The notes under the pieces were generated by a model that saw only the letters and a list, made by a program, of their open reading frames with translations, had not been told where the DNA came from and did no database searches. Source: Collinsella sp. TM09-10AT (GTDB taxonomy: Bacteria; Actinomycetota; Coriobacteriia; Coriobacteriales; Coriobacteriaceae). Taken from it: a stretch of 6,438 bases of DNA. Position 1 is the first letter of the stretch. The number at the start of each line of letters is the position of its first letter. The stretch covers positions 1-6,438 of the forward strand of contig NZ_QSOP01000015.1 in the NCBI RefSeq assembly GCF_003436275.1. Direction: 5' to 3'. The position numbers and the translations under genes are program-made. This document shows, one piece after another, positions 6,390 to 6,438 of this stretch.

Positions 6390-6401
6390 GGGGGGGGGGG
6401 G
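6390..6401. repeat. Homopolymer of 12 G
   Basis: Twelve consecutive G lie 15 bases past the large inverted repeat. Intergenic G-tracts this long are prone to slipped-strand length change. It can also pair with CCCTGC (6372-6377). It may be a real variable tract or a sequencing or assembly artefact. Confidence 0.8.
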
Positions 6402-6438
6402 CGATTCTGTGATCGCTCACTTAATCTAATGGGATAGT
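6402..6438 (+). promoter_or_regulatory. Possible start of the next gene's promoter region
   Basis: A 5-bp hairpin GCGAT/ATCGC (6401-6405 with 6412-6416) is followed by TCTAAT (6425-6430), which matches 5 of 6 bases of a -10 box. No -35 is seen at the right distance; the G-tract would lie just upstream of that position. No coding start is visible before the window ends. Confidence 0.15.

Noticed and set aside
5858..6420. Open frames on both strands over the oppF end and the palindrome
   Set aside because: Both run out of frame through oppF and across the inverted repeat, giving Arg/Ser-rich or mixed peptides with no start signal.

Overview
The window holds one complete five-gene ABC importer operon for peptides, all on the + strand, in the classic order oppA-oppB-oppC-oppD-oppF (about 288 to 6231). 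Strong C/G-ending codon bias, good Shine-Dalgarno sequences, a lipoprotein substrate-binding protein and very tight gene packing fit a moderately GC-rich Gram-positive. My best guess is a gut actinomycete of class Coriobacteriia, Collinsella-like. That guess rests on general sequence style, not on a search.

Layout: 1-287 is a leader with a perfect 10-bp hairpin near its start (24-46), weak promoter-like elements around 139-191, and a strong ribosome binding site at 276-282. oppA (288-1964) encodes a lipoprotein that captures peptide outside the cell. A 156-base gap (1965-2120) carries three successive stem-loops, the last a perfect 10-bp stem, which could cut expression of the downstream genes relative to oppA. 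oppB (2121-3158) and oppC (3173-4108) encode the two membrane subunits. oppD (4111-5202) and oppF (5203-6231) encode the two ATPases. From oppB onward gene gaps are 14, 2 and 0 bases, so these four genes are almost certainly co-transcribed and probably translationally coupled.

How it works: OppA binds peptide and docks on the OppB/OppC channel; ATP binding and hydrolysis by OppD/OppF drives import. All ATPase motifs are intact in both OppD and OppF, and both carry the same C-x5-C-x6-C-x17-C pattern in the C-terminal domain, consistent with an iron-sulfur site in each. Exact substrate (di-, tri- or oligopeptide) cannot be told from sequence alone.

The most unusual part is the tail (6232-6438). 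It contains a 127-bp near-perfect inverted repeat (6248-6374) built from nested repeats, with no T-tract after it, followed by a run of 12 G (6390-6401). The repeat looks more like a mobile or interspersed palindromic element than a plain terminator. No tRNA, rRNA, CRISPR array or transposase gene was seen.
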